A DNA stretch of 64,000 bases from Paracoccus salipaludis (lineage in GTDB: Bacteria > Pseudomonadota > Alphaproteobacteria > Rhodobacterales > Rhodobacteraceae). The DNA lies in the NCBI RefSeq assembly GCF_002287065.1, contig NZ_NSJZ01000004.1:186001-250000 (forward strand), read 5' to 3'. Numbering within the stretch: position 1 is the first letter of the stretch; each line of letters opens with the position of its first letter. The notes beneath the pieces are model-generated. The model had not been told where the DNA came from. It searched no databases and saw nothing but the letters and a program-made list of their open reading frames with translations. A program made the translations under genes and the position numbers. Below, one piece after another: positions 1 through 10,977 of this stretch.

Positions 1-70
1 GCGATCGCAGCGGTTCCTTGATCTTGCGGCCGCCGGTTGCGCTAATAGCCTCGGGCCAAGGGAGAGCCTC

Positions 71-1258
71 ATGACCGACTTCGCCGCCACGCGCGACGCC
101 TTCCGCCTGCCGGAGGGAATCACCTATCTCGACGGCAACTCGCTGGGGCCGATGCCGCGCCATGCCGCCGACCGGGTGGCGGCGATGATGCGGGACCAGT
201 GGTCGGAAATGCTCATCACCGGCTGGAACCGGGCGGGCTGGTATGTCCAGCCGCGCCGCGTGGGCGACCGGATCGCGCGGCTGATCGGCGCGGGCGAGGG
301 GCAGGTCGTCATGGGCGACACGCTGTCGATCAAGGTCTTCCAGGCGCTGTCGGCGGCGCTGCGGCTGCGACCCGGGCGGCGCGTGATCCTGTCGGACAGC
401 GGCAACTTCCCTTCGGACCTCTACGTCGCGCAGGGGCTGGCCGAGACGGTCGGGGCCGAGCTGCGCGTGGTCGCCCCCGAGGACGTGGCGGCGCACACCA
501 CCCCCGACCTTGCCGTCCTGATGCTGACCGAGGTCGATTACCGCACCGGGCGGCGTCACGACATGGCCGCCCTGACGGCCGCCGCGCATGAGGCGGGGGC
601 GCTGGCTGTCTGGGACCTTGCCCATTCGGCGGGGGCGGTGGACGTGGACCTGCTGGGCACGGGCGCGGATTTCGCGGTGGGCTGCACCTACAAGTATCTC
701 AATGGCGGGCCGGGCGCGCCGGCCTTCATCTGGGTCCATCCCGACCATGCCGAGGCCGCCCGCCCCTGCCTGCAGGGCTGGATGGGCCATGTCCAGCCCT
801 TCGCCTTCGACGCCGCCTATGCCCCCGCGCCCGGGATCGAACGGATGCGGGTCGGCACGCCCCCGGTCATCGCGCTGGCGGCGCTGGACGCGGCGCTGGT
901 CATATGGGAGGGCGTGGACATGGCCACGCTCCGCGCCCGCTCGATCGAACTGTCGGAAGCCTTCATCGCGGGCGTCGAGGCCGCCTGTCCCGAACTGACG
1001 CTGCATTCCCCGCGCGATCCGGCCCGGCGCGGCAGCCAGGTGGGCTTCCGCCACCCCCAGGCCTATGCCGTGATGCAGGCGCTGATCGCCGAAGGGGTGG
1101 TGGGCGACTTCCGCGCGCCCGACGTGCTGCGCTTCGGCTTCGCGCCGCTTTACAACGACATGGAGGACGTGGACCGCGCGGTTGCGGTGCTGGCGGGGAT
1201 CCTGCGCCGGGGCCTCTGGGACCGGCCCGAGCATCACCGCCGGGCGGCGGTGACCTGA
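71..1258 (+). CDS. kynU: Kynureninase
   Basis: PLP enzyme that cleaves kynurenine (or 3-hydroxykynurenine) to anthranilate and alanine in tryptophan catabolism, cytosolic. The 395-residue protein has the usual family length. It opens with the characteristic YLDGNSLGPMP segment, and carries the PLP-lysine context CTYKYLNGGPGAP near residue 210 and WDLAHSAGA before it. The ATG at 71 follows an AAGGGAGAG ribosome site at 58-66. A 70-base gap separates it from the efflux genes, so co-transcription with them is uncertain. Other kynurenine pathway genes may lie to the left of the window. Confidence 0.95.
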   Translation: MTDFAATRDAFRLPEGITYLDGNSLGPMPRHAADRVAAMMRDQWSEMLITGWNRAGWYVQPRRVGDRIARLIGAGEGQVVMGDTLSIKVFQALSAALRLRPGRRVILSDSGNFPSDLYVAQGLAETVGAELRVVAPEDVAAHTTPDLAVLMLTEVDYRTGRRHDMAALTAAAHEAGALAVWDLAHSAGAVDVDLLGTGADFAVGCTYKYLNGGPGAPAFIWVHPDHAEAARPCLQGWMGHVQPFAFDAAYAPAPGIERMRVGTPPVIALAALDAALVIWEGVDMATLRARSIELSEAFIAGVEAACPELTLHSPRDPARRGSQVGFRHPQAYAVMQALIAEGVVGDFRAPDVLRFGFAPLYNDMEDVDRAVAVLAGILRRGLWDRPEHHRRAAVT

Positions 1259-1328
1259 CATGGCGGCCCCGGCTTTCCCTGCGGCATCACTGCAACCCTG
1301 AGACCCACGTGGCCCCCGGAGGCTCCGC

Positions 1329-2384
1329 TTGACCGTTCGCCCGCTTCTGACCGTCTGCGCGATCGTCCTGGGGAACGGCGCCTCATGGGCCGACGACGCC
1401 CCCATCGCCGTCGAGATCGTTCCCGTCGAGGAACGCCCGCTCACCTTCGAGATCAAGCTGACCGGCACCATTGCCGCGCAGGACAGCATCGACCTGTCCT
1501 TCCCGGCCGGGGGCAGGATCACCAGCATCCTCGTTCAGGCGGGCGACCGGGTCACGGGAGGCTATGCGCTGGCGCGCAGCGACAATGTCCAGCAGCAGCA
1601 GGCGCTGGTGCAGGCGCTGGCGGGGGTCGAGGCCGCCGAGGCCGCCGAGCAGCAGGCCGCGCAGGCGGCCACGCGCACCGCCGGGCTGCTGCAACGGGGA
1701 GTGGGCACGCGCGCCGCCGCCGATGCCGCCGACCAGGCGCTGGCCGCGGCGCGGGGACAGCTGGAAAGCGCCCTCACCAGCCTCAGGCAGGCGCGGCGCG
1801 CCGTGCTCGACACCGTGATCCGCGCGCCGCAGACGGCGGTGGTGACCGCGCGCTGGGCCGAGCCGGGGCAGGTCGTGGGCGCGGCCCAGCCGATCCTGAC
1901 GCTGGCGGCGCTGACGAGGCTGGAGGCGGTGTTCCAAGTTCCCGACACCCCGCAGCTTGAGCGCGCGGCGGGCGTGCGCGTGTCGCTGGCACCGCTGGAG
2001 CGGCCGGGGGTGGAACTGACCGCCCGCGTGACCGAGATCGCGCCCCTGGTGGATCCGGCCACCGGCTCGGTCACGGTGCGCGCAACGATCGAGGGACCGT
2101 TCGACACAAGCCTGCTGGGCGCAGCCGTGCAGGGCACGCTGCACATGCCGGCCGGAACCGGGATCGAGGTGCCCTGGACCGCGCTGAGCGCGGCTGGCCA
2201 GTCCCCCGTGGTCTGGCGGGTGGAGCCGGACGGCACCGTGGCCATCGTCCCCGTCGAGATCGAGCGCTTCGCAACCGGTCGGGTGGTGCTGCGGTCGGGC
2301 GTCTCGCCCGGCGATTCGGTCGTGGGCGAGGGCTCGCAGCTGATGTTCCCCGGCCGCCGCGTCGTGCCGGGCAAGGGGCGTTGA
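1329..2384 (+). CDS. RND efflux periplasmic adaptor subunit (HlyD/MFP family), first of two
   Basis: Membrane-fusion protein expected to link an inner-membrane RND pump to an outer-membrane channel. The 351-residue protein starts with a TTG at 1329, preceded by GGAGG at 1317-1321. It has a cleavable signal peptide ending around ASWA, a lipoyl/barrel-sandwich half (PAGGRITSILVQAGDRV), a helical hairpin rich in Ala and Gln, the second lipoyl half (DTVIRAPQTAVV) and a C-terminal beta-barrel. Its end overlaps the possible TTG start of the next adaptor. Two adaptors followed by one pump recall the TriABC type of efflux system. Substrate cannot be told from sequence. Confidence 0.9.
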   Translation: MTVRPLLTVCAIVLGNGASWADDAPIAVEIVPVEERPLTFEIKLTGTIAAQDSIDLSFPAGGRITSILVQAGDRVTGGYALARSDNVQQQQALVQALAGVEAAEAAEQQAAQAATRTAGLLQRGVGTRAAADAADQALAAARGQLESALTSLRQARRAVLDTVIRAPQTAVVTARWAEPGQVVGAAQPILTLAALTRLEAVFQVPDTPQLERAAGVRVSLAPLERPGVELTARVTEIAPLVDPATGSVTVRATIEGPFDTSLLGAAVQGTLHMPAGTGIEVPWTALSAAGQSPVVWRVEPDGTVAIVPVEIERFATGRVVLRSGVSPGDSVVGEGSQLMFPGRRVVPGKGR

Positions 2385-2386
2385 GG

Positions 2387-3484
2387 ATGCGGGCGGCGGC
2401 GATCCTGATCCTCTGCCTGCTGGCGGGTGCGCCCGCATGGGCCCTGACCCTTCCCTTCGGGCAGGAAGAAGCGCAGGTGCCGCCCGCACCCCCCCGTCCC
2501 GTCGTGTCCGAGATCCTGGAAGGCGGCACGACCACCGCGACCGTCCGCAGCATTCCCGGCGTGATCGCGGCGGCGACCGAGGTGCAGATGGCCTTCCAGA
2601 CGCTCGGCCGGATGATCGAGCGGCCGGTCGATCTCGGCGACCGCGTGAAGGCGGGCGACCTGCTGGCGCGGCTCGACCCCGAGGACCTGGCCGCCTCGAC
2701 CCGCGCGGCCGAGGCGGCGCTGGTCGCGGCCGAAGTGGACCTGACCACCGCCCGGAACACCGCTGACCGGGCGCGGTCGCTGGCGCAGCGCAGCGTCGCC
2801 TCGACGGCGCAGCTGGAACTGGCCGAGCAGGTGCTGTCGGGGGCGCAATCGGCGGTGGAACAGGCCCGCGCCCGGCTGGAAAGCGCGCGCGACGCGGAAG
2901 GACATGCAGTGATGACAGCACCCATCGACGGCGTGGTCAGCGCCATCCGTGCCGCCCCCGGGGCGGTCGTGGCCGCAGGCGATCCGGTCCTCAGGCTGTC
3001 ATCCGAGAACGAGCTCGAGGCGCGCGTGGACCTGACCGCGGCCGAGCTGGACGGCATCACGCCGGGGACCGAGTTCCTGATCTCCCGCGACCAGGACGAC
3101 GCCCAGCCGATCCGGGGGCGCGTGGACCGCATTTCGCCGGTGGCGGATGCGCAGACCCGGACCCGCCGCGTCCATATCGCGCTGCCGAAGGGCAGCGGGC
3201 TGCGACTGGGCAACCTGGTGCGGGCCAGCCGCGTGACAGGGCAGACCCTTGCCCTCACCATGCCCGCCGCCGCCCTGCTGGACTCGCCGCAGGGTCCGGC
3301 GGTCTGGATCGTCCACCGCCAGGGCGACACGGCCCATGTGGGGCTGCAACTGGTGGAAACCGGCGCGCGCGTCGGCGACCGCATCGAGGTCATCCGGGGC
3401 CTGGCGCCCGGGGCCGAGGTCGTCACCCGGGGCATCCATTCCCTGACGGACGGCCAGCCCGTCGGCCGCAGGGTCGCGCCATGA
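2387..3484 (+). CDS. RND efflux periplasmic adaptor subunit (HlyD/MFP family), second of two
   Basis: Second membrane-fusion protein of the efflux unit, about 365 residues. I chose the ATG at 2387, which gives a clean signal peptide (MRAAAILILCLLAGAPAWA). A TTG at 2381 that overlaps the upstream stop as TTGA is an alternative and adds two residues. The hairpin and lipoyl halves are visible (VDLGDRVKAGDLLARLDPED and MTAPIDGVVSAI). The 3' end overlaps the pump gene by four bases (ATGA), which suggests translational coupling and fixed stoichiometry with adaptor 1 and the pump. Confidence 0.9.
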   Translation: MRAAAILILCLLAGAPAWALTLPFGQEEAQVPPAPPRPVVSEILEGGTTTATVRSIPGVIAAATEVQMAFQTLGRMIERPVDLGDRVKAGDLLARLDPEDLAASTRAAEAALVAAEVDLTTARNTADRARSLAQRSVASTAQLELAEQVLSGAQSAVEQARARLESARDAEGHAVMTAPIDGVVSAIRAAPGAVVAAGDPVLRLSSENELEARVDLTAAELDGITPGTEFLISRDQDDAQPIRGRVDRISPVADAQTRTRRVHIALPKGSGLRLGNLVRASRVTGQTLALTMPAAALLDSPQGPAVWIVHRQGDTAHVGLQLVETGARVGDRIEVIRGLAPGAEVVTRGIHSLTDGQPVGRRVAP

Positions 3485-6400
3485 TCCGACAACGTCGCTT
3501 CAACCTGTCGGACTGGGCGCTGAAGCACCGCTCGCTGGTGTGGTTCCTGCTGATCGTGTCGATGGTCGCGGGCATCATGGCCTATCGCGGCCTCGGCCGC
3601 GAGGAAGACCCCAGCTTCACCGTCAAGGTCATGGTGATCACCGCCGCCATGCCCGGCGCCACCATCGGGGAAACGCTGGACCAGGTCACGGACCGGATCG
3701 AGACCAAGCTCGAGGAACTCGACACGCTCAAGTTCACCCGGTCTGTCACCCTGCCGGGGCAGGCGGTGGTTTATGTCGAGCTGCTGCCCACCGTGCGGGG
3801 CGAGGACGTGTCGCGCACCTGGCAGCGGGTGCGCAACATGATGGCCGACATCCGCCCCGAGTTCCCCCAGGAATTTGCGGGCTTCCAGTTCAACGACAGC
3901 TTCGGCGACGTTTTCGGCAACATCTACGCCTTCACCTCGGACGGGTTTTCCCAGCGCGAGCTGCGCGACCGGGTCGAGGACATCCGCAAGCAGGTCCAGT
4001 CCCTTCCCGCCGCCGGCAAGACCTCTCTTCTGGGGGTGCGCGAGGAACAGATCTACATCGAGTTCTCGCCCGCCCGGCTGGCCGCGCTCGGGCTGAACGA
4101 GGTGCAGGTCCTGCAGACGCTGGCCGCACAGAATGCCATCGCGCAGTCGGGCATCGTGCAGTCGGGCCCCGAACAGGTGCTGGTCCGGGTGGATGGCCAG
4201 TTCGACACGGCGCAGGCCATCGCGGCGGTCAACCTGCGGATCGGCGAGCGCTTCTTCAACCTGGGCGAGGTGGCCGAGGTCCGGCGCGGCTATGCCGACC
4301 CGCCCTCGGTCCTGTTCCGCTACAATGGCCGCGAGGCCATCGGGCTCGAGGTCGCCATGCGGCAGGGAGAGAACATCCAGGCCTATGGCGCGCAGCTGGA
4401 CGAGATGATGGACCGGGTCGCGCAGGACCTGCCCATCGGCATCGAGATGCACAAGTTCGCCGACCAGCCCCATGTCGTCGCCGAGGCGGTCGGCCATTTC
4501 GTGCAGGCCTTGGCCGAGGCGGTGGCCATCGTGCTGCTGGTCAGCTTCATCAGCCTCGGGCTGCGGGCGGGCTTTGTTGTCGCGCTGACGATCCCGCTGG
4601 TGCTGGCGATCACCTTCGTGATCCTGGACATATGGGGGATCACCCTGCAGCGGATTTCCCTTGGCGCGCTGATCATCGCGCTGGGGCTGCTGGTGGATGA
4701 CGCGATGATCGCCATCGAGACCATGATCTCGCGGCTGGAACTGGGCGAAAGCCTGACCGAGGCCGCAAGCTACGCCTGGACCTCGATCGCCTTTCCGATG
4801 CTGACGGGCACGCTGGTCACGGTCGCGGGCTTCATCCCCATCGGGCTGAACAGCTCGGCCGCGGGCGAGTTCACCTTTTCGCTTTTCGTCGTCATCGCCG
4901 TGTCGCTGCTGGTCAGCTGGATCGTCGCGGTGCTGTTCGCGCCGCTGCTGGGCGTGACCTTCCTGCCCCGCCAGCTGAAGCATCACGCGGGCCGCGCCGG
5001 TCCCCTGCGGCGGGCCTTCCACGCGATGCTGCGCGCGGCCATGCGCTTCCGCTGGACGACACTCGCCGTGACCCTGCTGCTGTTTGCGGGGTCGGTCTGG
5101 GGAATGCGCTTCGTCGAGCAGCAGTTCTTCCCCACCTCGGACCGGCCCGAGGTGATGATCGACATCACCGAACGCCACAACGCCTCGATCGCGCGCACTG
5201 ACGCCTCGATCACCAGACTGGACGCCTTTCTCGCCAGCCAGCCCGAGGCGCTGTTCTGGACGAGCTACGTGGGCCGGGGCGCGCCGCGCTTCGTGCTGGC
5301 GATGGACGTGCCGACGCCGGGGCCCTTCATGGGGCAGATCGTGGTCCAGACGCCCGATATCGCCGCCCGTGACGCGCTGAAGGAAAAGCTGTCCGCCTTT
5401 GCCACGGCCGAGATGGTCGGCACGGACGTTTACCTGAAGAACCTGGAGATCGGCCCGCCCGTGGGCAAACCCGTGCAGTACCGCGTCAGCGCCACCGATC
5501 CGGCCGAGGCGCGCGACGCCGCCCGCGGCCTGGCCGCCGTGCTTGCCGGCGAGCCCCGGCTGCGCGACATCGCGCTGGACTGGAACGAGCCTGCGCGCGT
5601 GGTCCGCGTCGAGGTGGACCAGGACCGCGCCCGCCAGCTGGGCCTGTCCAGCCAAGACATCTCGAACGCGCTGGCCGCGCTGTTCTCGGGCAGGACGGTC
5701 ACGCAACTGCGCGACGGGATCTTCCTGATCGACGTGGTGGCGCGCGGAGAGGAAGCCGACCGGCAGTCGCTGGACTCGATCCAGAACCTGGAACTCGCAC
5801 GGCCCACCGGCACGCCCATCCCGCTGGCCGCCCTGGCGCGGCTCAGCTACGACACCGAGCAGCCGGTCATCATGCAGCGCGACGGTGTGCCCACGGTGAC
5901 CGTCAAGGCGGCGGTCGCAACGGCCGACCAGCCCGCGACGCTGGTGGCGGCACTTGCGCCGCGCGTGGCGGACTATGCCGCGAGCCTGCCGCCTTCGGTC
6001 CGCATCGCCGTCGGCGGCACGGTCGAGACCTCGGGCGAAAGCCAGCAGCCGATCGCGGCGGTGGTGCCGCTGATGCTGCTGATCATGGCGACGCTGGTGA
6101 TGATCCAGACGCAAAGCTTCCGCCTGTCGCTGATCGTCTTTGCCGCCGCCCCCCTCGGCCTCATCGGGGTCGTGGCGACGCTTGTGCCTTTTGGCGTGCC
6201 CATGGGTTTCGTGGCGATCCTCGGCATCCTCGCGCTGATCGGCATCCTGATCCGCAACTCGATCATCCTGGTCCACGAGATCCAGGCGCTGCTGGCGCAG
6301 GGCCGCAGCCAGTGGCAGGCCGTGTTCGAGGCCTCGGACAGCCGCGCCCGGCCGATCCTGCTGACGGCGGCGGCGGCGAGCCTCGCGCTGATCCCGATCT

Positions 6401-6540
6401 CGAGGCAGGTGTTCTGGGGACCCATGGCCTATGCGATGATGGGCGGCATCATCGCGGGGACGCTGATCACGCTGCTGTTCGTGCCGGCGCTGTATTGCGT
6501 GGTCTTCCGGGTGAAGACGCCTGCAGAGGCGGGCGGCTGA
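3481..6540 (+). CDS. RND-type efflux transporter permease (AcrB/TriC-like)
   Basis: Proton-driven inner-membrane pump of the resistance-nodulation-division superfamily, 1019 residues, typical length. TM1 lies near the N-terminus (SLVWFLLIVSMVAGIMAYRG). The proton-relay pair of aspartates is in TM4 (LGLLVDDAMIAIE, about residues 403-415). A second periplasmic loop and TM7-12 follow, with LIGILIRNSIILVHE in the C-terminal half. The ATG overlaps the stop of the second adaptor as ATGA. No outer-membrane factor gene lies next to it, so the channel must be encoded elsewhere. Exported substrate unknown. Confidence 0.95.
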   Translation: MIRQRRFNLSDWALKHRSLVWFLLIVSMVAGIMAYRGLGREEDPSFTVKVMVITAAMPGATIGETLDQVTDRIETKLEELDTLKFTRSVTLPGQAVVYVELLPTVRGEDVSRTWQRVRNMMADIRPEFPQEFAGFQFNDSFGDVFGNIYAFTSDGFSQRELRDRVEDIRKQVQSLPAAGKTSLLGVREEQIYIEFSPARLAALGLNEVQVLQTLAAQNAIAQSGIVQSGPEQVLVRVDGQFDTAQAIAAVNLRIGERFFNLGEVAEVRRGYADPPSVLFRYNGREAIGLEVAMRQGENIQAYGAQLDEMMDRVAQDLPIGIEMHKFADQPHVVAEAVGHFVQALAEAVAIVLLVSFISLGLRAGFVVALTIPLVLAITFVILDIWGITLQRISLGALIIALGLLVDDAMIAIETMISRLELGESLTEAASYAWTSIAFPMLTGTLVTVAGFIPIGLNSSAAGEFTFSLFVVIAVSLLVSWIVAVLFAPLLGVTFLPRQLKHHAGRAGPLRRAFHAMLRAAMRFRWTTLAVTLLLFAGSVWGMRFVEQQFFPTSDRPEVMIDITERHNASIARTDASITRLDAFLASQPEALFWTSYVGRGAPRFVLAMDVPTPGPFMGQIVVQTPDIAARDALKEKLSAFATAEMVGTDVYLKNLEIGPPVGKPVQYRVSATDPAEARDAARGLAAVLAGEPRLRDIALDWNEPARVVRVEVDQDRARQLGLSSQDISNALAALFSGRTVTQLRDGIFLIDVVARGEEADRQSLDSIQNLELARPTGTPIPLAALARLSYDTEQPVIMQRDGVPTVTVKAAVATADQPATLVAALAPRVADYAASLPPSVRIAVGGTVETSGESQQPIAAVVPLMLLIMATLVMIQTQSFRLSLIVFAAAPLGLIGVVATLVPFGVPMGFVAILGILALIGILIRNSIILVHEIQALLAQGRSQWQAVFEASDSRARPILLTAAAASLALIPISRQVFWGPMAYAMMGGIIAGTLITLLFVPALYCVVFRVKTPAEAGG

Positions 6541-6543
6541 GCC

Positions 6544-8564
<2,021 letters not shown>

Positions 8565-8565
<1 letters not shown>

Positions 8566-8858
8566 CAGTAGCCCAGGAAGAACCCGGCGTTGTTCACCAG
8601 CGCCCGCTGCAGGATGATGATGCCGATGAAGACCACCAGCGGCGCCAGGTCCAGCCCGCCGAGGTCCGGCAGGATGTTGCGGATCGGGCGATACAGCGGT
8701 TCCAGCAGGCGCGACAGCCCGTCCCAGACCTGCCGCACCAGCGGCTGGCGCAGGTTCAGCACGTCGAAGTTGATCAGCCACGACATGATGATATGCGCGA
8801 TCATGATGAACCACAGCACATCCAGGATCAGCATCAGCGCCTGAAACAATGTCGTCAT
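8565..8858 (-). CDS. YggT family integral membrane protein
   Basis: Small membrane protein of 97 residues with two hydrophobic segments (LMLILDVLWFIMIAHIIMSWL and LAPLVVFIGIIILQRALV) separated by the family's conserved stretch (LLEPLYRPIRNILPDLGGLD). The ATG at 8858 is preferred over an upstream start at 8918 because family similarity starts there. Cellular role is poorly defined; family members are linked to osmotic tolerance, membrane protein integration or cell division. The stop overlaps the recQ start by one base, so the pair is probably co-transcribed. Confidence 0.85.
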
Positions 8859-8948
8859 CCGTGGTCCGCCCTTTTCCGCATGTGCGCCCGAGGTAGGCGA
8901 GCATGCCCCCTCGCGCAAGCGCCCGCGCGCAATGCCGCGCCGTCGTGA

Positions 8949-8976
8949 TTGACGCCCGCCGCCCGCCCCCTTAGCG
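8949..8976 (+). promoter_or_regulatory. Predicted sigma-70-type promoter for the thioesterase gene
   Basis: TTGACG at 8949-8954 and TTAGCG at 8971-8976 with a 16-base spacer, 23 bases before the ATG at 8999. It sits in the 140-base divergent gap between yggT and the thioesterase. Pattern recognition only. Confidence 0.4.
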
Positions 8977-8998
8977 CAGGGCCGAAAGGAGCCGGCTC

Positions 8999-9574
8999 AT
9001 GTATCCAATCCTGCGCTTCCTGGGCGAGGTCGCCTCGGCCCGCCGCGCCCCCCGGCTGGGGCCGCTGGAGCCCCATGTCTCGACGCACCGCATCTCTCCG
9101 CTCGACCTCGACCCGTGGTGGGAACTGAACAACGGCCGGACGCTGACGATCTATGACCTGGGCAGGATTCCGATGGCGATCCGGCTGGGAATCACCGAAA
9201 CGCTGAAGAAGAACGGCTGGGGCTTCACCGTGGCCGGGAACACGGTTCGCTATCGCCGCCGCATCAAGGCCTTCCAGCGCGTCACGCAGGTTTCACGTAC
9301 GATCGGCTGGGACGACCGCTTCATCTACATGGAGCAGTCGATGTGGGCCAAGGGCGACTGCCTGAACCACATGCTGCTGCGCGTGGCCATCGTCGGCGGA
9401 GCCGCCCGCAAGGGGCTGGTCTCGCCGGCCGAGTTCATGGCCGCCCTGGGCTATTCCGACCCCAGCCCGTCCCTGCCCGGCTGGGTGGCCGCCTGGATCG
9501 AGGCGGATGCCCTGCGCCCTTGGCCGCCTGTCCTGCCCCCGATGACCGACCGCACGGACGACTTGCCAGCCTGA
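8999..9574 (+). CDS. Thioesterase family protein (hot-dog fold, THEM6-like)
   Basis: A 191-residue protein with a single hot-dog domain. The region LDLDPWWELNNGRTLTIYDLGR matches the place where 4HBT-type thioesterases carry the catalytic Asp/Asn loop and the long helix. It is likely a cytosolic acyl-CoA or acyl-ACP thioesterase, substrate unknown. The ATG at 8999 has GAAAGGAG at 8983-8990. It is followed after 44 bases by an MFS transporter gene on the same strand. Confidence 0.75.
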   Translation: MYPILRFLGEVASARRAPRLGPLEPHVSTHRISPLDLDPWWELNNGRTLTIYDLGRIPMAIRLGITETLKKNGWGFTVAGNTVRYRRRIKAFQRVTQVSRTIGWDDRFIYMEQSMWAKGDCLNHMLLRVAIVGGAARKGLVSPAEFMAALGYSDPSPSLPGWVAAWIEADALRPWPPVLPPMTDRTDDLPA

Positions 9575-9618
9575 CCGGCATCGCGCCTTATGCGCCTCGC
9601 ATGGGGCACGGGGGCACG

Positions 9619-10977
9619 ATGAACCGAAAACGCATCTGGGGCTGGTGGTTCTTCGACTTCGCCAGCCAGCCCTATGCCACGCTGCTGCTGACCTTCATCT
9701 TCTCGATCTACTTCGCCGAGGTGGCAAGGACCCGCTTCGTGCTGGAGGGCATGGAGCCCGCGCAGGCCGGCGCCGGGGCGCAGGCGCTGTGGGGCTGGGG
9801 GCTTGCCGCCTCGGGCATGGCCATCGCGGTGCTGGCGCCGATCCTGGGCGCGGTCGCCGACACCACGGGGCGGCGGATGCCCTGGATCTGGCTCTTCTCG
9901 GGCTTCTATGTCGCGGGCGCGGGGGGGCTCTGGTTCCTGACGCCCGACGGAGGCGGGCTGGTGCTGGCGCTGGCCTGCTTCGGCCTCGGCCTGATCGGGA
10001 TGGAGTTCGCCACCATCTTCACCAACGCCCTGATGCCGACGCTGGGCACGCGCGACGAGATCGGCCGCATCTCGGGATCGGGCTTCGCCTTCGGCTATGT
10101 CGGCGGCGTGCTGGCGCTGGCGCTGATGCTGGGCTTCTTCGCCGAAAGCGCCACGACCGGGCTGACGCTGCTGGGCAGGCCGCCCGCCCTGGGACTGGAC
10201 GGCGCGGCGCGCGAAGGCACGCGCTTCGTCGGCCCCTTCACGGCGCTGTGGTATCTTCTGTTCATGATCCCCTTCTTCGCCTGGGTGCGAGAGCCGCGCG
10301 GCGCCGCCCGTCCCCTGCGGCTGGGTGCGGCGATGCGCGACCTCGGCGCGCTGCTGCGCAGCCTGCGGCACCGGCGCTCGCTGGCGGCATGGCTCGTGTC
10401 GTCCATGTTCTCGCGCGACGCCCTGAACGCCCTTTACGGCTTCGGCGGGGTTTATGCGGGAACGGTGCTGGGCTGGCCGGTGATCCTGTCGGGGATCTTC
10501 GGCGTCGTCAGCGCGGTCTCGGCCGCCCTCATCTGCTGGCTGGGCGGGCGCGCCGACCGGCGCTGGGGGCCGCGGCCGGTGATCGCCGCCTGCACGCTGG
10601 TGCTGATCGCCGTCTGCCTGCTGGTCGTGGGCATGGACCGAACCAGCATCTTCGGCGTCCCACTGGCCGCCGGCTCGCGCCTGCCCGACGCGCTGTTCTT
10701 CGCCTGCGGCGTCGCCATCGGCGGCGCGGGCGGCGTGGTCCAGGCGGCCAGCCGCACCATGATGGTGCGCCACACCTCGGCCGAAAAGGCGACCGGTGCC
10801 TTCGGCCTTTACGCGCTGTCGGGCAAGGCCACGGCCTTCCTTGCGCCTTTCCTGATCGCCAGTGTCACCGCGGCCACGGGCAACCAGCGGCTGGGCATCT
10901 CGCCCCTGATCGTGATGTTCCTTCTGTCGCTCGCCCTGCTAGTCTGGGTGAAACCCGAGGGAGAACCCGAGCCGTGA
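9619..10977 (+). CDS. MFS transporter, UMF1/Atg22-like
   Basis: Membrane transporter of 452 residues, about 12 predicted helices. The N-terminus has the WGWWFFDFASQPY signature of the UMF1 branch of the major facilitator superfamily (vacuole Atg22-like in eukaryotes). The ATG at 9619 fits the family start; an in-frame ATG at 9601 would add six residues. The substrate is not known for bacterial members; amino acid efflux is only a guess from Atg22. The stop overlaps the mepA GTG as GTGA. Confidence 0.85.
   Translation: MNRKRIWGWWFFDFASQPYATLLLTFIFSIYFAEVARTRFVLEGMEPAQAGAGAQALWGWGLAASGMAIAVLAPILGAVADTTGRRMPWIWLFSGFYVAGAGGLWFLTPDGGGLVLALACFGLGLIGMEFATIFTNALMPTLGTRDEIGRISGSGFAFGYVGGVLALALMLGFFAESATTGLTLLGRPPALGLDGAAREGTRFVGPFTALWYLLFMIPFFAWVREPRGAARPLRLGAAMRDLGALLRSLRHRRSLAAWLVSSMFSRDALNALYGFGGVYAGTVLGWPVILSGIFGVVSAVSAALICWLGGRADRRWGPRPVIAACTLVLIAVCLLVVGMDRTSIFGVPLAAGSRLPDALFFACGVAIGGAGGVVQAASRTMMVRHTSAEKATGAFGLYALSGKATAFLAPFLIASVTAATGNQRLGISPLIVMFLLSLALLVWVKPEGEPEP

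Noticed and set aside
1-70. Gene end or promoter before kynU
   Set aside because: Too little sequence; only the kynU ribosome site is clear.
2381-2386. TTG start for the second adaptor overlapping the upstream stop
   Set aside because: Possible, but the ATG two codons later gives the same signal peptide; kept as alternative only.
2071-6276. Long open frame on the minus strand opposite the RND genes
   Set aside because: High GC makes long antisense frames common; the translation is low-complexity (Arg/His/Asp-rich) and the plus-strand proteins are clear.
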